Shown here: in pieces, positions 1 through 12,364 of the stretch
Layout: every line of letters begins with the position of its first letter
How positions within the stretch are numbered: position 1 is the stretch's first letter
From: Panaeolus papilionaceus
Taxonomy: Eukaryota; Basidiomycota; Agaricomycetes; Agaricales
DNA length: 64,000 nucleotides
NCBI GenBank assembly: GCA_015501605.1
Contig: JADNRZ010000007.1
Coordinates: 620,001 to 684,000 of the forward strand
Direction of reading: 5' to 3'
Notes under the pieces: model-generated
Seen by the model: only the letters and a program-made list of their open reading frames with translations
Database searches by the model: none
Told to the model about the DNA's origin: nothing
Program-made: the position numbers and the translations under genes

Positions 1-488
1 TTGCTGGATTATTTCATTGAACAAGGTCTTGCCTCATGGCACAGGGTGTCTACAATCTTGTCAACTGGACGAAAAGAGCCATTGGGACCTCTTAAAACGA
101 GTTCTGCCAGCGTCATGCAATAGAAAATCATGAGCCTCTGAATCATAGCAACCTGAAGTGTAAAAATAGAAACGGGCACAGACCTATTGTCGCGCCATTA
201 TTCATATTCCTTCCGACAAACACAGTGTTATACTCGTGCTGTATCACCCGAAAATCATCAGTCTCTCTATGCCTCCTCTGAGCGTATGAGGGCTGCGTAA
301 CCGACCTCTTCGAAGCTATTGATTTCGAGCCCGTGTGACCTCATCACAGGTCGAACCTGGGCAGCCAGAGCACGAAGCAATTGACGCGCCCGTTCTTGAT
401 CCTTGGGGTTATCGCATGGCAGCGCTGCAGTAAAATTAATGTATGGATTTGGGTTGGATTCCCTTGTGTTACACCGGCGGTAAATCAT
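1..488 (-). CDS. WLM-domain (Wss1/SPRTN-like) metalloprotease, 5' part, runs off the left edge
   Basis: Wss1-type WLM proteases digest DNA-protein crosslinks. Three exons splice cleanly: 488-306, 238-184 and 103-33. They give the family blocks PNPYINF, ARQLLRALAAQVRPVM, FEEHEYNTVFVGRN, IELVLRGPNGSFRP and DTLCHE. The next family residues should complete the zinc motif HELAH..H, but the frame reads on as ARPCSMK and stops at 9-11. Just after CHE the DNA reads GAG|GCAAGA, which resembles the GC-AG donors seen twice elsewhere in this window. I therefore think an intron splits the zinc motif and the remaining exons lie left of base 1. The other reading is a small deletion that destroyed the catalytic helix. 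The ATG at 488 is the first in frame but may not be the true start. Confidence 0.72.
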
Positions 489-1315
489 AAGCGTAGTGCA
501 CCTACTAGTGGGGGGTTCAACTCTCGTATTTCAATTGATTCGTCTTTATATACCACGACATGTATGCATGCAGCCTTTTTATATGACATATTTATTCGCA
601 GTTGCCGGATTGATCTTGACTGATCCCAACAGTAGCAAATGGCACTGACAGATCTTCGGTGTGCTGAAAAAGGAGACAAGTTCTGGGCATCATGAATCCA
701 TGCTATGTGTTAATAGTGACCGCTAGAAGGTCCCCTGTACTGTACGACCGTGGTACGCCATTGATACTAGTTGGAGTAAAGGTCATAACATTAGATGATT
801 GCTATAGCCGTGTATGGAATATGATCACCTCACCTTGATGGGGGCTTAAATGAGTTGATCCACTCAATTTGTTGAAACTTGATTCCCATTTCCCGGAACG
901 ACAGTGCTTGTGCACTAAATACGCAGTATCTCAACGGGTACGCAGCCCCAACCAAAAATCTCCCTTTTATTCAAAACATAATTACGCTGATTATCTGCGT
1001 CCCATTACCGTCTAGTAGCAATGAATGCACAAAAATATATTGCACTAAATCACGCCCGTTATATGTGCTATATTGATACGATAAATGTCTGAAAATAAGT
1101 ACTAGTCCCAAGAGGGGGAATAGAGTGACGCCACAGTAAGGCGGGAATTGGGGTAGATGTGATAAACTAGTAGGTAGTGAAGATGCGAAAACAATGATCG
1201 TGCAGATAGGTAAAGTAACAAAAAATGTCTTGTCATGAGTTTGAGAACAAATGCACAAAAGTCCAGTTCTTTAACTAAATGTCATTGTGAGGTCTAAACG
1301 GAAGTGTGAGAAGCC
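489..1315. other. Intergenic, no gene seen
   Basis: AT-rich spacer between the 5' end of the WLM gene and the 3' end of the GH17 gene. Only short scattered frames without family resemblance. The right end should hold the GH17 3' UTR. Confidence 0.6.
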
Positions 1316-3725
1316 TTAGGGGGCTGTACAGTTAGGGATGGTGATTCCGCTCTTGAGTGTACGGCTGCAAAGACAGAGGGTGAGTGAGCGCATGTCTTTT
1401 AAGCATCAAGACTTACTCTTGATTGAAGATACCCCACCATCCCTCGACACCTCCGAATTGTTTATCCTAAATAATCTTCAGTAATGATACCAGATATGAA
1501 ACACGCGGCTTGACATACCTTCCAATCTTCATCGCAAAACTAATGGCAGATGTGTAGTACTGTCAGTTGGTTGTTCAATTTGGATCGTAGACGACTTACC
1601 TCAAAGAAGAAATATCGTGTCCCGTTAGTGTTTGCTTGACACACAAAATCATTCAAAAAAAGCTGAGAGGTACGAGGATGTCAGGTTGAGGAACGGTTTA
1701 GAAGGATAACCTTGACACACCTGAAGATTCGGAATCGAAGCCGGCGATGCACCGTTGTTGGCATTTCCTGCATCGGAGGATTTCTGATACGGATGTGAGG
1801 ATGATATATGGAAGACTACTGGAGAAAAATACTGACCGTTGGCCACCCAGTCTCGGCAATATACATCGTGGGTTTATTGGACATGCTTTGAGCCAGTTCG
1901 ACGTCATTCTGCTGAAAGAAATCTGCGGTCCAACCTGCTGCAGCAGACGCGGACTGGTTCGCGAACCAAGGGTGGACATTTGCCAGCTGGAGTTCGAATA
2001 AAATTAGCAAATATCTGGCCAAATTGGAGCATCGATTGGTCTTACACCATAGTCCACGGCCTGAAGAACTTGGTTGTTGAAATAACTTCCAGCATCGGAA
2101 TTCCCAACAGGTAAATTGACGCTCATTCCGGACAGCATGTTCCTTGTATCCTGAATGAAAGAAATCAACATTTGGGCCCCTGTGTTTGCTATGGCACTAT
2201 TAGGGTCTTGAACACCGGCATCCGTAACGTAGCTAAATAAATCCCTGTCAAATCTGCCAGAGTGGTGAAGAAAAAAAGGGGAAAAACAAACTTGAGCATA
2301 AATTCGTTTCCAACAGTAACACCACCGATGTGGTCGGTTCCATACGTCTGAATGGCAGCTTTAAGGATATCGCGCTGGCGTTGATAGGCTGCACCGTTGT
2401 CCGTGGCAATAGGGTAATTACCAACCCAGACAGTCATGTCAACTTTGGTTTGCTTAATTGCCTCCAACTGATTTGATGGAGCAATGGATGTCAGTTGCAT
2501 CGACACCCGGGAGGTGGTGAACACTTACCACCAGTGCCGTTTGGTTGCAATCAGCACCATATAGACGGATACGCTATATCAATCAATCAACATGCATTTT
2601 GTGGCTGTATCACGAAGATCTAGTTACCTTGGTAAGTTGGGATAAGATTTGGATGTCTTCGATAACCGCCGCTGCATGCTGTGTCAGTATCTTTGTGAGT
2701 AGGGAGCTAAATAGCATCACTCACCCAATGAATTTCCACAGTCTGGTAATTGTGACCCAACCGGGGTGTACGCAATGCCATAGAAGGACTGATGTAGATT
2801 TGGATCTTTGACGAAGGTACTGGGGTCACTAGGGTTTGTTTGTGTCACTGCGCCATTGGCTGTCGAACCGCTACTGGACGATGACGACGACGATTTTTCA
2901 CCCGATTTTTTAGATAGGACAATTCCAAGCACCACTGCGATGATAATAATAATGCCAACCACTGCTAGACCCACACCCATGACCTAGTGACGTTTATTAG
3001 TTTTTGGACAAGAGATTGGAAGGTCAGATTCTGCCTTACCACCCATTTGCGACGATTACTCTTTTGTCGTTGGGGCTGGACCCAGTCGCCATTTTCATCT
3101 CTCCGGCCATACACTCCCAGCCTTGGCTCTCTGCTCACAAAGCTCGCGGGAGCACTGCTCTCGTCGGCGTAGCGTCCTCTTTCGCTCATCATCGCTGCAC
3201 CAGGTCCTGTGTTCGCGTAACTGTCGGCGAAAGAGCGGTTAGGCGCCGTTGGTGTGGTCAGGTCGTCTGTTGAATCAGCAGAAAAGGGGTCGTTTCTGGG
3301 TACGTTGAGCTGCTGGTAAGGAGTTTGCTGAGCACCAGCTGGTGTGAGGGGGATGTTATTCCCTGAAAGACGGTGGGCGGGCTATATTATATGTAAGGGG
3401 AGTTATGGAGTGCAACGTCAGCCGGCCAACGTCACTATTGCGGACAACAAGGAAGTGAAAATAGAGATGACAAATAAACAGGGGATTGGAAATGTGATCG
3501 TAGAGAAAGGTTGTATAAATATAGCGGGTCAGACGGGCGAGTCGTACAGCATGAAATGTGCTTCACGAAGAAAAATGAACAAAAGATGGGTTTTGCAACA
3601 GAAGTCCTTTTGTACACGTTAACTGAATGGATGATATAACTCACCGGAACAGAATCGTAATAATCTTGCAGGTCAGCATGGCTATTATTGCGCGAATCAA
3701 ACGGATTGTCACGGTATGCTGCCAT
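1316..3725 (-). CDS. GH17 beta-1,3-glucanase with cytosolic tail and membrane anchor
   Basis: Glycoside hydrolase family 17 enzyme that cleaves or remodels cell-wall beta-1,3-glucan. The N-terminus (MAAYRDNPFDSRNN) is a cytosolic Pro/Ser-rich tail. It is followed by a membrane segment near 2940-2980 (MGVGLAVVGIIIIIAVVLG), a Ser-rich linker, then the GH17 barrel opening with QSFYGIAYTPVGSQLPDCG. The catalytic acid is in VTVGNEFML (about 2300) and the nucleophile in YIAETGWPT (about 1840). The last exons read VEGWWGIFNQ and, after an intron, DRTLKSGITIPNCTAP with the stop at 1316-1318. The layout matches fungal type II membrane glucanases. About ten introns interrupt it. The join between the first exon (ending at 3645) and the exon starting at 3362 does not keep frame with the obvious sites, so a small exon may be missing there. 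Confidence 0.88.
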
Positions 3726-5868
3726 GGTTGCGAAGGATGTTATTCCTATTCAAAGACTTTATTCCAAGCAGAAGGGTACGTGAGGGATTGTTGCCTGGTC
3801 AAGTGAGAGTTGGTCCCCAGCAAGAAAAATGGTGTTAGAAGCAGAGAGCAAAGGACAAAGGCTCGAGGAAGTCAGCAGGCAGTGCTTCTAAAACGTGCTG
3901 ATGTGTGTGCGCCGTATGATCTTGATAATAATAAGGCCGTTTGAAATGGCGAACGGTGTATATCGCGGTCGTGAATGTCCGTATCAAGCACAGGTTGGAG
4001 TCCGGAGAGAAGACGGGGGCGGAGACAAGCTGTAGTTCAACTGACAATGTGGTCGTTGAAGTCAAACCAAGATGGTGCCGAAAAGGGTCCAGGCATGCTT
4101 CGACGAATCCCGGTTTCGTTCTTACATTGAGTTGACGGTGAGAGATTGCCATGCGTGCTAAATTTAGAACAACCTGCCTGAACACCGTTAGAGCCCAAAT
4201 TTAGACATCGGTACCATTTAAACTCACAGAAAATCTTTGTAGTAGCCATGTCACATAAAAGCATTGGATACAACGAATATAACAGAGTTTGAGGAGGGAT
4301 GGTCTGGTTTTTTCGTGTGGTTTACAGAGACCAAGTAGCCCATCTGGATGTCTGACACTGACAGAAATATCGTCCGCAGCAGCCGGGGAGAGGCCCGTCC
4401 ATTTGTATTCAGTCGCTACACGGTGGAGAAACTCCACAAATAGATCACTCGGAATAAGAAAGGTGGTGCATATGTTGACGCAATAGCAGTTCAGACAACT
4501 GTGCCAAACGATTTCTTGCCGACTTCCCCACCCATCCCTTGTTCAGATAGGCAAACGTAGGTTTTCAGGCGACTTGTCAATAAGCAATGATAGTATTTAG
4601 ACCATTTCTTTGCCACCTTCAGTATTTTGTGTTGGGAGAAGGGAATGCGAAATGTAACTGAAAAGGCAGGAAGAAAGAAAGTTGTAAATCCCAAGTAAAT
4701 TCGCGCATCACCAATTTTAGAATTTGATGGGAGTATGTTCTGGTGTATATTTGACTCAGTTTGAGTGTAGTATCGTTGCCTGGGACCCTTGTCCGTTGTC
4801 CTGTCTAACTATCTCAGAACGCCATACATTATGGGAAGCAGTAAGTGACTATCGATTAGATACGTAAATACTTGTAAAAATATTAATATTAATAGCTGAG
4901 GCACACTTGAACTCGTCGCAAATGATCGTCTTTCAAGTCAAAAATACGTCTCGATTCTGAATATCCACTCGTAATTCGTTCAGCGGTGTTGTATGTATAT
5001 ACTAGTAAGGCGTAGCTAAAGTGCCAAGAAACCGGAAGTAATGTATATATAATAAAAGAACAGGTCAAAGAAAAGAGGAGAGAGAGAGAAAACAAGAGAG
5101 AAAGCACCACTTGAACCAGAATGTTCCGCCAACGCAACTACTGTAGAAAAGTTCATCGAAGGTGAAAGAGTAAATCTTTCGATGATAGGGTTGCACCGGG
5201 GATGGAAGAGGGTAGAAAGAAAAGGGAGAGAAAGGTTATATACAATATACACAGATAAAAGTGTCATCAAAGAAAAAAAGTCAAAAGAAAAAAAGAAATA
5301 GAACAGAAAAGGACGCATGTGGGGAAGTTGGGTACAATGTACATCATACAACGGCGTTGTTGAGCGTGTATGTGTGGTGTGAATATAACAGTGGAATGAG
5401 AGAAAGAGTCAAACGATACGAGAATTATGACAATATGTGGTTGGGCGATGCATATAGTTAGTTGTGTGGGTTGATATGAGATGCATCCTGCTTCTTCGAG
5501 GATTGCAAACTAGCGTGAGGGCTGGGGCAAGAAGAAACTCCAGAGACAATGATAGATTTGGTCGTGTCGGGTCGTGAGAGGGAAAAGCCGAGTCAAAGTC
5601 GAACTAAAATGGGAAAACGACGGGGGTCCCACGGAAGGTAATGAAGTGGAGAGGGAGAAATGTCTGCAGTGTATGTATACATATATATATGTCAAAGGGC
5701 AGAAAAGAGGAAATAAAGTATGCGAGGCAAGAAAGAAGAAAAATATAGTTGATTTAAATAGCACAAGGACCAAGAACCAAAAATCCTTACCAAAAAGAAA
5801 TAGTCCATGAAACAAGAAAAAAATAGGAAGGGAAAAGAAAAAAAAAAGGAAGAGGGATAGAGTCTATA
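3726..5868. other. Intergenic: GH17 promoter side and RhoGAP 3' side
   Basis: No supported gene. Short frames at 3835-4185 and 4201-4437 lack family features or splice context. From about 5040 to 5860 the plus strand is strongly A/G-rich. The 3' UTR of the minus-strand RhoGAP transcript would therefore be pyrimidine-rich. Confidence 0.55.
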
Positions 5869-8800
5869 TCACGAGGGTTTCATACTCTCCGGCTCAGTAT
5901 AAACCCAACCGCCTCCCAACGGCGATTGCTTGTGCGTCTGTCCCCACTTCACGAAGTGGTGCCCCTGCTCTCTCTCCCTCACAAGGTTCGGACTTGATCC
6001 GCCCTGGATCTGCTGGCCTATTGCCGCCTGTTCATTAGGAGGATTAGGGTTAGATGTTGATGCCGACGATCCTCTTCTTTGCTTCCTCAACACCCTCCTC
6101 TCCTTCTCCTTCTCCTTCAAGTCCTTCTCTAGGGATCGCACGTTCTCTTTGTCTTCCTTGTCATCCTTCAGCTTGTCTCGATGCCGGCTCCCGAAACCCA
6201 GTATCCATCCTGATGAATTGGTGCCTTCTTCAGGTGCACCTTTCCGACGTGAAGGCAACGTCCGACTCCGCTTGATACTCCCGCTAGCTGCAGACGAATG
6301 AGCGTGTGAGCTTTCAGTTGTTGTGCGACCGCCCAAGCTCTGTGAAGGCGATTCTAATGCAGGCGCCTGTGGTACTAGATCTATGGACGAAAACAACATC
6401 AACTTGGAGAAAGGAGATTGAAGATTAAGTTGGCGAACCACTTCGATGTTCCATCGTCCTCCTCCGCATCATCTTGATTCTCTCTTTCTCCTTTTCTTTT
6501 TCGCTCTTTTCTTTCTTCCTGTCTTTCTCTTTATCTCCCGCACTTAAAAATCCGCTTCCTCCTTGTTTTCTCCCAAAGCTACTCCACCCCGAGGAAGAGT
6601 GCGGCGCCACCTCGTCGAGGTCGTCAGGTATCACCATTGTCTCATCCACATCCGACATGCCCGATCCAAGAGGAGGCGCAAACACAGGTCTGTATTGTGT
6701 CGTGCTTGTGGATTTCGGGACAACACCGTTACTTGGGACCTTTGTAGCAAAGACATTGGCAATGGGGGTTCCTACCGGAGTTGGTAATGAATGTGCAGGA
6801 TTCGACTCTGGAATTGTTGGACGGGTGTGATGTGGGATGTGTTGCGGTATTACAGGACTTGAGCGTGGACTTGGACGTGGGCTGGGTGTTGCCGGAGATC
6901 GTCGAGGGGTGGAAGTAGGTTGAGGAGCCGAACTCGGAGTCGAGTATGAGTTTGAGTAAGTTTGCGTATGATGAGGTGACGTTCCAGAGGGTATTGCATT
7001 TGACCTTTTGGTTGCTGGACTAGGAGCTCGGGGAGTTGTCGTTGCGGATACTGTGCTCCCTGAAGGCCGATGATTTGACGAAACTGGTGGCGAAGGAGGA
7101 GCGGGGTGTTGTCGAGGTGACTGGTTTAAATTTTCGGTCATGGGGCCAACACCTCGAAAACTAGAAGGAGGCAAAGCAGCGATACTCGTATTAGGAGCTG
7201 CGCTCGATAGCGCATGGGCTGGTAAATCAGATAAAGAACCTTCTGTACCTCGCCTCGTGGGAGTTGAACTGCCTTCACGCATTTTCCCTCCAAATCGTGG
7301 AGGCATATCCGAAGAACTAGGGCCGGCTCCCCCCTGGTGACCATCTCTGAATCCACTTCCTCCGCCTGTGCTGTCGCCTGCACTTCCCGGAGTTGGAAGT
7401 GAAACGCCAGGAGGCGGTGCCATGTCCAACAAGAAGAAATCTTGCTGGGCTATTAGGAATTCCAAAACACGCTGGCTTAGAGCATGCTCTGGAGGAAGCA
7501 TTTCATGTTGCGGATGTGAAATGATACCTGGGCGGAAGATCACTGCGAGATCTAGAAATGGAAAGAAAGACAGATATTTTTGAACAAAGTTGCAGATGGT
7601 AAGTTGATTGAATGACTTACTGGCTGCAGTCATGAGGTTCTTCTCGCTTCTGTTTGCGAAGACGGCGAGTAGATCGAGAACATAGAGAAGCAGATGTTGA
7701 TTGGAGGGCGGTAGACGTCTGATAAGTGACTTGTAAGTATTGATCACTTCTTCCCGATTGAAGGGCTCCTTGGCTAGAAGAGGGTAAGTATCAAGATATA
7801 GATGTGTATCCAAGAAGCAACTAACCCAACGTGTCTCGAAACTATAATTGATTTGAATAAATTGGGAGCAGAAGGATGAAAGATGGGATATTCGCACCTG
7901 ATGATACATATTAAAGGGTATAACCGGCTCCTATGTTGGGCAAAGTGATATTAGTATACGTGAGATAGAAAAATTCCATTGAGGATCGCAAAGAAGAAAA
8001 AAGGGAGGGGACGGGAAGCTCACAGGCATCTGGGTGAGGTATCTCCGAAATACACTGGCGACGTCGTGGGTTGTGAATTTCTGCTCTTTCCAGTCAAGAG
8101 ATTTGCCATACTACGCGGAAATAAGATTAGTTTTTGGCAGAGGTTAACAAGAAAATATGGTCAGTTGCCCAACTGCCATGGATAGGATGGAAGCGTGGGT
8201 GACTCGCAGGTGGAGCGATGGAATGGGATTGGCTGCGGTACAGGATAGACTGCGTTGAAGACTGGACTTGGCCGCCGTCAGCCCCAATTGTGCAGACAGT
8301 GCTGTAACTTTGGGACGCCGTAACAATACAAAGGTTGAAAAACCTTCAATTAGGATAGATGCCAGAAGGCAGTTGGGCTGCTGAGAGAAGAAGTGAAGCA
8401 AGAAAGTTGGACTGACGCGAGGTGGTGATTCGAAGATAGCTTGCAGTTCGCGCATACGCTTGGATGAACCGCTGACACGAAATGTCCCCGGGACTTCCGT
8501 AGCTGCGTACAAGAGTTAGAAAGGGTGAAAGGTGGAAATGGATTATGTACCATTTTCTTTTAGATATAAACCACTGGAGGTAATAGGATCAGAACACGAG
8601 GATAACTAAGAAAAATACAGAATACGGACCATTTGGCAACTACGACAGGGATAATTCCACAGACATAAACATCGCCGTTTGAATTTGCCGTTGATATATG
8701 TACGCTTGCACAAGTCAAAGAATCTTTGAGCGGTTTACCGAACACAGGATGATCCGAATTCTCTTGGGAGGGTGGTCGGTATTTGTTTGCGGGTTGAGGA

Positions 8801-8991
8801 ACAGGAGCTTTCTCTAGACGCCTTGAAAAAGCAAAGTGATTGAACCAAGTCCTAAGAGAAGGTTTAGGGGGCGGGTTCGGATTGAGATGTTGTATGTGAT
8901 GATGATGCTGAATTGGACTTGGAGAATGGTTGTGCATTGCAGGAGTTGGATCTGAATTACTTCGTTGAGTTTGAGGGCGAGGTCGTTTCAT
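5869..8991 (-). CDS. RhoGAP-domain protein of the Sac7/Bag7 type
   Basis: GTPase-activating protein for Rho-family GTPases, expected to act on Rho1 in cell-wall and actin control. After a His/Pro-rich start the protein reads VFGKPLKDSLTCASVHIST and VYVCGIIPVVVAK, then the arginine finger in GTFRVSGSSKRMRELQ. Later blocks are KEPFNREEVINTYKSLI, LLLYVLDLLAVFA and DLAVIFRPGIISHPQHEM. These are the conserved Sac7-type RhoGAP blocks in order. About 300 residues of Ser/Pro/Thr-rich tail follow. The C-terminus is charged (Lys/Glu/Arg-rich, probably helical) and ends near 5869. Introns inside the domain are short; two lie in frame and would be read through by a naive translation. It diverges from the GMC gene across about 300 bp. 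Confidence 0.88.
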
Positions 8992-9300
8992 AAAAGCTAA
9001 TTTAAATGCTTTTATAGATGAATTTTTCGTTGATAATGAGGAATTGAAGTAAAGATGATAATGGTGGCCGTTGAGTTCTATGCTCGACCTGCAAGCAGTT
9101 GACTAGTCGAATCCAAGAGTAATCCACCAACAGACAGCTTACTCCATCATCCTCTATCACAGCCACAAATCAAACCAATCACCACAAATAGAATTCAGAA
9201 TATCCCACAACCGTCCATATTATATGTGTTACATCTACCATATGATTATTGAATTAAATGTATATATATCATTAAAAATCATAACAACTTTTAAACATCA
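8992..9300. promoter_or_regulatory. Divergent promoter between RhoGAP and GMC oxidoreductase
   Basis: A 309-nt spacer between two outward-reading genes. A TATATATA run at 9261-9268 lies about 35 nt before the GMC ATG. No other clear element was seen. Confidence 0.4.
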
Positions 9301-12128
9301 ATGGCAGACTTATTCCCAACTTTCACCACTCCCTTTTTCAATCTCATTGAAAGACTAGGTGTACCAGTACACTCTCTATCACCAACCGTTAGAAATGTTC
9401 TAGCAGGTGTTGCTCTAGCCGCTCTATTGCGATATACTTTCCTAGCAAAGCCAAAGAAAGCTCCTCGTTATGTCTCAAATTTGGGCAATGTGGGCGCAGA
9501 AGTTGGTTCGACTGCGTCCAAGCATTACGATGTAATCATCGTAGGAGGAGGTTCGTGTGCTCTCCAAATCGCTTGCAAGCACCCACTCTCATCGTCTTCC
9601 AATAGGCACTTCGGGTTGTGCTCTTGCCGCCCGTCTGTCAGAGGATCCAAGCATCCGCGTTCTTCTCCTCGAGGCTGGTGGAAGGTGAACTATCTTTATT
9701 TAAGCTATTTTGGGCTTTCTTGACACTTTCGGCGTCTAACAGTGGTACTGCGTTGCCAGCCAGCGTCACTCCTGCTGGTTTTGGTCGTTTACTCTACGAC
9801 AGTAAGCATGTTCATGGTCTCAGAACAGAACCACAAGTAGCTGCGGGAGGAAAGCAGAACTTTTGGCCCAGAGGTGCGTCCCTTGTATATGATCGTGAAG
9901 CTCGTATGCTAACCATCCCCTAGCCAAGATGCTAGGAGGATGTGAGTTCCGTTTCTTATGACCACGGAACCATCTAAACTCTTGTTCACAACAAGGCTCT
10001 TCAATCAACGCCCAAATGTAAACCATCCTTTCACACGTGTTGCTTCGCCGTCTCACAGCCGTTCACAGGGCGCAATATGGCGCGTTTGGTGACTTTGATC
10101 AATGGGCGGAACACACAGGAGATGATTCATGGGCATGGAAGAATTTTGGAAAGTATGTCTCCCTTTCACTTTCTTCAATGATTACTGCGCTCTGGTCAAC
10201 TCAGCATTTCATTTTGCGTCCTTATGACTTACCCCTCATGACTCGGGTCGAACCCCTGACCCCACACTCGATTGCCCCAGGCGTTGTTCGGTCCGCCAGG
10301 TCTCTCGGCCGCCTTCAATCTCCTATCCTCGTGATTGCCATGACAAACCTCTTACTTTCAACCCCCGTTAGCATCACGAGTCACGACTAAATTAATGTTC
10401 ATGAACACCAATGCCTCATTCTTTGAATTACATGCACTTCCCAGTCCCTATCCTTTGACCACCCGACCATTCAACTGACTGATAGCCCATCTCAGATACT
10501 TCCGCAAATTTGAATCATATCAACCTCACCCCGACTATCCTGGCATTGACGAATCAGCGAGAGGTCGAAATGGCCCTGTCAAAGTTGGATTCTACAACAC
10601 CATCACCGACAAGAGTCGCGCTTTCATCCAGGCAGCAAAGAAAGTGGGCATCGAGGAAACAAAAGATTTTAATGGACCTAACGGAACGAATGGCGTGGCC
10701 AGGGTATGTTGTCAATTAAACACTATATTCATCCTCTCACTAACAGGCATGACTTTCCTCCGAATGGCGCACACAGATCAGTAAGTTCACAGATCTTTGT
10801 TCCCGCTATGTGAAACTAGACTTACTCTTGCCATTAGTGACCTACGTCGATGAGCGCTTTAAACGCGTCTCGTCTGAATCTGCGTATCTTACTCCCGATG
10901 TCCTTGCGCGCCCTAATCTAACCGTCGCGATTAACGCCACCGCCACACGTATAATCTTCGACAAGTCCAGCGCTACGCCTCGCGCTACAGGTGTTGAATT
11001 TGGACGAGTTGCAGGGGGACCACGATGGGTTGCTCATGCGAAAGAGATCGTACTTTCTGGTGGTGCTATCCACTCCCCTCATGTCTGTGTATCTCATCTC
11101 TCAAAACCGAGCTTTCAATCTAATAGACTTGGCAGTTGTTGATGGTTTCTGGTGTCGGCCCTGCTACACATCTTAAGGCTCATAACATAGCCATTGTCAA
11201 GGACCTTTCCGGCGTTGGGCAGAAGCTCCATGATCACCCAGTCGTCGATGTCTACTTTAAAGATGCAACCAACAATTCCTCAAAGTATATGAAACCCCAG
11301 TCTCCCAGTGACGTGTTCAAGATGCTCCGCGCGGTGTGGAAATATAAGCAAGCGTCGAAGAAGGGGTGGCAAGGCGGTCAAGATGAAGCAGGGCCATTGG
11401 GCATGAACGTAGGTGCCTGATTCGAAGTGATCAGAGGTCCCATTTAATTTCTCTTTCAACAGTTTGGTGAAGCAGCTGCCTTCGTGCGGTCTGACGACCC
11501 AGTGCTCTTCCCCAACGCACCCGTTCTCCCAGATAGCACTTCCGCGAAGGACAGCCCGGACCTCGAGATCTTCTCAACTCCCTTCGCATACAAGGAACAT
11601 GGCAAAGTTGTCTTTTCTGAACACACTTTCGCTCTGCACGTCTATCTCCTCCGTCCATCTTCATACGGCGCTGTTCTCCTCCGCTCTAGCGACCCTTGGG
11701 TCCAGCCGTCCGTCAACCCCAATTACTTGAAGGAAACTGAAGACGTCAAGAAGCTCGCTCGAGGCGTCAAGCTTTGCTTGCAAATCGCCCAACAAGAACC
11801 CCTAGCCAAACACCTAGCCCACAATGACAAGCGTGAACTATACGATCACGGAAGGTACCACTATGTGAACGATGACGATGCACTGGAGAAACTTGTCACG
11901 GAGCGTGTGGAGACGGTGTATCACCCCACCACAACCTGCAGAATGGGGAAGAGCGCGGAGGACGGTGATGTTGTCAATAGCAAGTTGAGGGTATTTGGGA
12001 TTGACGGATTGAGGGTGTGCGATGCTAGTGTGTTCCCGTGGATTGTGTCGGGACACACTGCCGGCGCTTGTTACGCAACTGCGGAGAAACTGGCTGATGA
12101 GATGAAAGCCGAGTTCAAGACAAAGTAA
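9301..12128 (+). CDS. GMC oxidoreductase, FAD-dependent, with N-terminal membrane segment
   Basis: Glucose-methanol-choline family flavoenzyme, of the class that includes alcohol and aryl-alcohol oxidases and choline dehydrogenase; the substrate cannot be told from sequence. The N-terminus has a hydrophobic stretch (NVLAGVALAALL) in place of a cleavable signal. The FAD site follows: HYDVIIVGGG, then across an intron TSGCALAARLSEDPSIRVLLLEAGG. Next come AKMLGGCSSINAQM and AQYGAFGDFDQWA, joined by an intron ending at the cag before ggcgcaatatgg. GAIHSPHVLMVSGVGP is the second GMC signature. The active-site His pair is in VYHPTTTCRMG and SGHTAGACYA. All exons join in frame to the stop at 12126-12128. 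The intron at 10153-10495 is 343 nt, far longer than its neighbours. Confidence 0.9.
10205..10335 (-). repeat. Possible tRNA-derived (SINE-like) insert in a GMC intron
   Basis: On the minus strand inside the 343-nt GMC intron are GGCCGAGAGACCTGGCGG, close to a class II tRNA (Leu/Ser) A box and D arm, and GGTTCGACCC, a B-box match. They lie about 56 nt apart, as in tRNAs with a long variable arm. The T stem and anticodon stem do not pair well, so this is not a working tRNA. A decayed SINE head would fit. No second copy and no clear target-site duplication were found. Confidence 0.35.
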
Positions 12129-12171
12129 GAATCTAAGCCCTCGAGGGAGCGAACTATTTATGGGTGATTAT

Positions 12172-12179
12172 TGTACATA
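12172..12179 (+). promoter_or_regulatory. UGUACAUA in the GMC 3' region
   Basis: TGTACATA starts 44 nt after the GMC stop. It fits the Pumilio/Puf3 consensus UGUANAUA. Function is inferred only. Confidence 0.25.
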
Positions 12180-12364
12180 TGTAACCCCCAACCTTGTGCC
12201 TTTTAGCTGTTGCAAATCTTATTAACAACATACGGATCTGAGAGTGACAATCTAGTGTCTGAAGTTTTCAAGACTGGAAGCCAATACGGCCAAACCAGCA
12301 AATAGATTAACAATCACGGTATGGCTATGTACTAAGGTATATTAGGGAGAATGGTATAATGGCT

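Noticed and set aside
3835..4185. 116-codon minus-strand frame
   Set aside because: No domain, signal or splice context; composition looks random.
5930..6301. Ser/Phe/Leu-rich plus-strand frame
   Set aside because: Antisense to the charged tail of the RhoGAP protein.
10205..10335. Functional tRNA gene inside the GMC intron
   Set aside because: A and B boxes are tRNA-like, but the T stem and anticodon stem do not pair and no acceptor stem closes; kept only as a possible SINE remnant.
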